Shown here: in pieces, positions 5,966 to 7,433 of the stretch
How positions within the stretch are numbered: position 1 is the first letter of the stretch
How the letters are laid out: each line of letters begins with the position of its first letter
Source of the DNA: Elusimicrobiota bacterium
Lineage (GTDB): Bacteria; Elusimicrobiota; Elusimicrobia; UBA1565; UBA9628
Reading direction: 5' to 3'
Assembly (NCBI GenBank): GCA_003452935.1
Contig: DMMY01000016.1
Location: 1-7,433 of the forward strand
DNA: 7,433 bases
Position numbers and translations under genes: made by a program
The notes under the pieces: model-generated
Seen by the model: only the letters and a program-made list of their open reading frames with translations
The model's database searches: none
Told to the model about the DNA's origin: nothing

Positions 5966-7433
5966 TTATAGAAATAACGGCGCCAGAACCAGGGTAATGG
6001 TCGCGAGCAGCTTGATGAGGACATGCAAAGACGGGCCGGCCGTGTCCTTGAAGGGGTCTCCGACCGTGTCGCCCACGACCGCGGCCTTGTGCGGTTCCGA
6101 GCGCTTGCCGCCGTAAGCCCCGGTTTCGATGTATTTCTTGGCATTGTCCCAGGCGCCGCCGCTGTTGTTGAGGAAGGTGGCCGTGAGAATCCCGCCCACC
6201 GTGCCGATCATGAGCAGCGCGGCCACGGCCTCGGCCGCGATGGTCGGATCGGCCGGGGTGATGAAGGCGCGAAAGATCACTCCCACCATGATGGGGCCGC
6301 AGACCGCGATCAAGCCCGGCAGGACCATGGCCTTGAGCGCCCCCACGGTCACGATGTCGACGCATTGGCCGTAGTCGGGCTGTTCCGTGCCTTTCATGAT
6401 GCCCGGCTTTTCCCGGAACTGCCGGCGCACCTCGTTGATGACGGAGAAGGCGGCCCGGCCCACGGCGCGGATGGTGAGCCCCGAGAAAAGGAAGACCAGC
6501 ATGGCGCCCAGCATGGCGCCGATGAAGACCTCGGGCTTGGCGATATCCACCCCGATCCGCCTGGTCGTGTAATTGAAAATCTCGTCGAGATAGGCCGAGA
6601 AAAGGAGGAACGCCGCCAGGGCCGCGGAACCGATGGCATAGCCCTTGGTCAGAGCCTTGGTGGTGTTGCCCACGGCGTCGAGGCGGTCCGTTTTTCTGCG
6701 AATCTCCTCGGGCTGGCGCGACATCTCCACGATGCCGCCGGCGTTGTCCGTGATGGGCCCGAAGGTGTCCATGGCGAGGATATAGGCCGCGGTCCCGAGC
6801 ATTCCCATGGTGGCCACGGCCGTGCCGAAGAGTCCTCCCAAGCCTCCGGGCAGGGCCGCGCAGCCCAGCTTGTAGGACGCCAGGATCGCTATCGAGATCA
6901 CGATCACGGGCGCGGCCGTGCATTCGAAGCCCACGGATATGCCGGCGATGATGTTGGTGGCCGGTCCGGTCTGGGAAGCCTCGGCGATGCTCAGCACCGG
7001 CCGGTACTTGTATTCGGTGTAGTACTGAGTGATGTAGACGAAGGCTTGGGAAGTGAGAATTCCGATGACGCCGCAGCAGGTGTAATAGAGCCAGGCGTTG
7101 GGGGCCATCTCCGTGTAGAGCAGCCAGCGAGCGGCCAGGGCGAAACCCAGGGCGGCGAGGGCCGAGGCGATGTAATAGCCGATATCCAGGGCCCGCATGG
7201 GATCCTTGTCTTCCTCGGTGCGGACGTAGATGATGCCCACGATGGAGGCGAGGATGCCCAGGGCGCGGGCGACCAGGGGGAAGAGGATCGCCTTCCAGCC
7301 GAAGTACGGGATGAGCGCGACGCCCAGGATCATGGCGCCGATGTTCTCGGCGGCCGTGGATTCAAAAAGGTCCGCGCCGCGGCCCGCGCAATCGCCCACG
7401 TTGTCTCCCACCAGGTCGGCGATGACGGCGGGG
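5966..7433 (-). CDS. hppA: Membrane-bound proton-translocating pyrophosphatase, N-terminus outside window
   Basis: This integral membrane pump hydrolyses pyrophosphate and moves ions out of the cytoplasm. The frame is open to the window edge, so the upstream part, including the first substrate-binding motif, is missing; about 489 residues are visible. The first visible residues, PAVIADLVGDNVGDCAGRGA, are the conserved second acidic motif, so a GTG at 7411 would be internal, not a start. Downstream are ITDNAGGIVEM, the LNNSGGAWDNAKK motif and GDTVGDPFKDTAGPSLHVLI near the C-terminus, all pyrophosphate/Mg-binding regions. Many hydrophobic helices lie between. GNTTKALTKG (Lys codon 6658-6656) carries Lys and Thr at the two positions that are Ala and Gly in K+-dependent enzymes, so this should be the K+-independent class, whose known members pump H+. 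It ends with TAA at 5968-5966, 74 nt before yajC. No terminator hairpin is obvious after it. Confidence 0.97.
   Translation of the reverse strand, partial: PAVIADLVGDNVGDCAGRGADLFESTAAENIGAMILGVALIPYFGWKAILFPLVARALGILASIVGIIYVRTEEDKDPMRALDIGYYIASALAALGFALAARWLLYTEMAPNAWLYYTCCGVIGILTSQAFVYITQYYTEYKYRPVLSIAEASQTGPATNIIAGISVGFECTAAPVIVISIAILASYKLGCAALPGGLGGLFGTAVATMGMLGTAAYILAMDTFGPITDNAGGIVEMSRQPEEIRRKTDRLDAVGNTTKALTKGYAIGSAALAAFLLFSAYLDEIFNYTTRRIGVDIAKPEVFIGAMLGAMLVFLFSGLTIRAVGRAAFSVINEVRRQFREKPGIMKGTEQPDYGQCVDIVTVGALKAMVLPGLIAVCGPIMVGVIFRAFITPADPTIAAEAVAALLMIGTVGGILTATFLNNSGGAWDNAKKYIETGAYGGKRSEPHKAAVVGDTVGDPFKDTAGPSLHVLIKLLATITLVLAPLFL

Noticed and set aside
4026..6116. A 696-codon open frame on the plus strand
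   Set aside because: It is antisense to secD, yajC and the hppA end, whose products are unmistakable. Its protein is dominated by Gly, His, Asp, Ala and Gln with no domain, as expected from the complement of GC-rich codons.
5913..6923. A 336-codon open frame on the minus strand inside hppA
   Set aside because: It is an out-of-frame reading of hppA, rich in Arg, Gly and His. The overlapping frame encodes the conserved pyrophosphatase motifs.
7409..7411. GTG at 7411 as the hppA start
   Set aside because: The frame continues upstream to the window edge and encodes conserved residues (PAVIADL) of the pyrophosphatase motif, so this GTG is an internal Val.

Overview
The window is a compact, high-GC block of housekeeping genes from a diderm (Gram-negative-type) bacterium. 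The main evidence for an outer membrane with LPS is a complete Kdo transferase (waaA/kdtA) placed next to a DUF374 acyltransferase. The phylum cannot be fixed from sequence alone. The short split SecD and SecF, the high GC and the gene mix would suit several lineages, for example Elusimicrobiota or a deltaproteobacterial-type group, and this is inference only.

Layout. Six complete genes and one partial gene run on the minus strand from right to left. They are the C-terminal two thirds of a membrane-bound proton pyrophosphatase (hppA, 7433-5966), yajC (5891-5568), secD (5558-4143), secF (4141-3170), a 191-residue protein of uncertain function (3177-2602), a DUF374 lysophospholipid-acyltransferase-like protein (2567-1932) and waaA/kdtA (1935-646). 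From yajC to waaA the junctions are 9 nt, 1 nt, an 8-nt overlap, 34 nt and a 4-nt overlap, so they look like one transcription unit. The 74-nt gap between hppA and yajC is the only place with room for an internal promoter, and it holds an extended -10 candidate.

On the plus strand, a small XRE-type helix-turn-helix protein (288-659) converges on waaA and overlaps its 3' end by 14 nt. To its left, positions 1-287 hold no recognisable gene. By hand count positions 1-300 are about 49% GC, clearly lower than the rest, and they contain a hairpin-forming inverted repeat.

How the genes fit together. HppA pumps ions across the membrane using pyrophosphate; its visible signature is that of the K+-independent, H+-pumping class. 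YajC, SecD and SecF form the accessory part of the Sec translocon, which uses proton motive force to complete protein export. The DUF374 protein and WaaA act on lipid A and Kdo in the inner leaflet of the inner membrane. The cluster as a whole therefore serves envelope biogenesis. I found no CRISPR array, RNA gene, insertion sequence or convincing new defence or mobile system. The least explained items are the 191-residue protein, which I read tentatively as a very diverged relative of the MetH activation-domain fold, and the partnerless XRE regulator with its low-GC upstream region.
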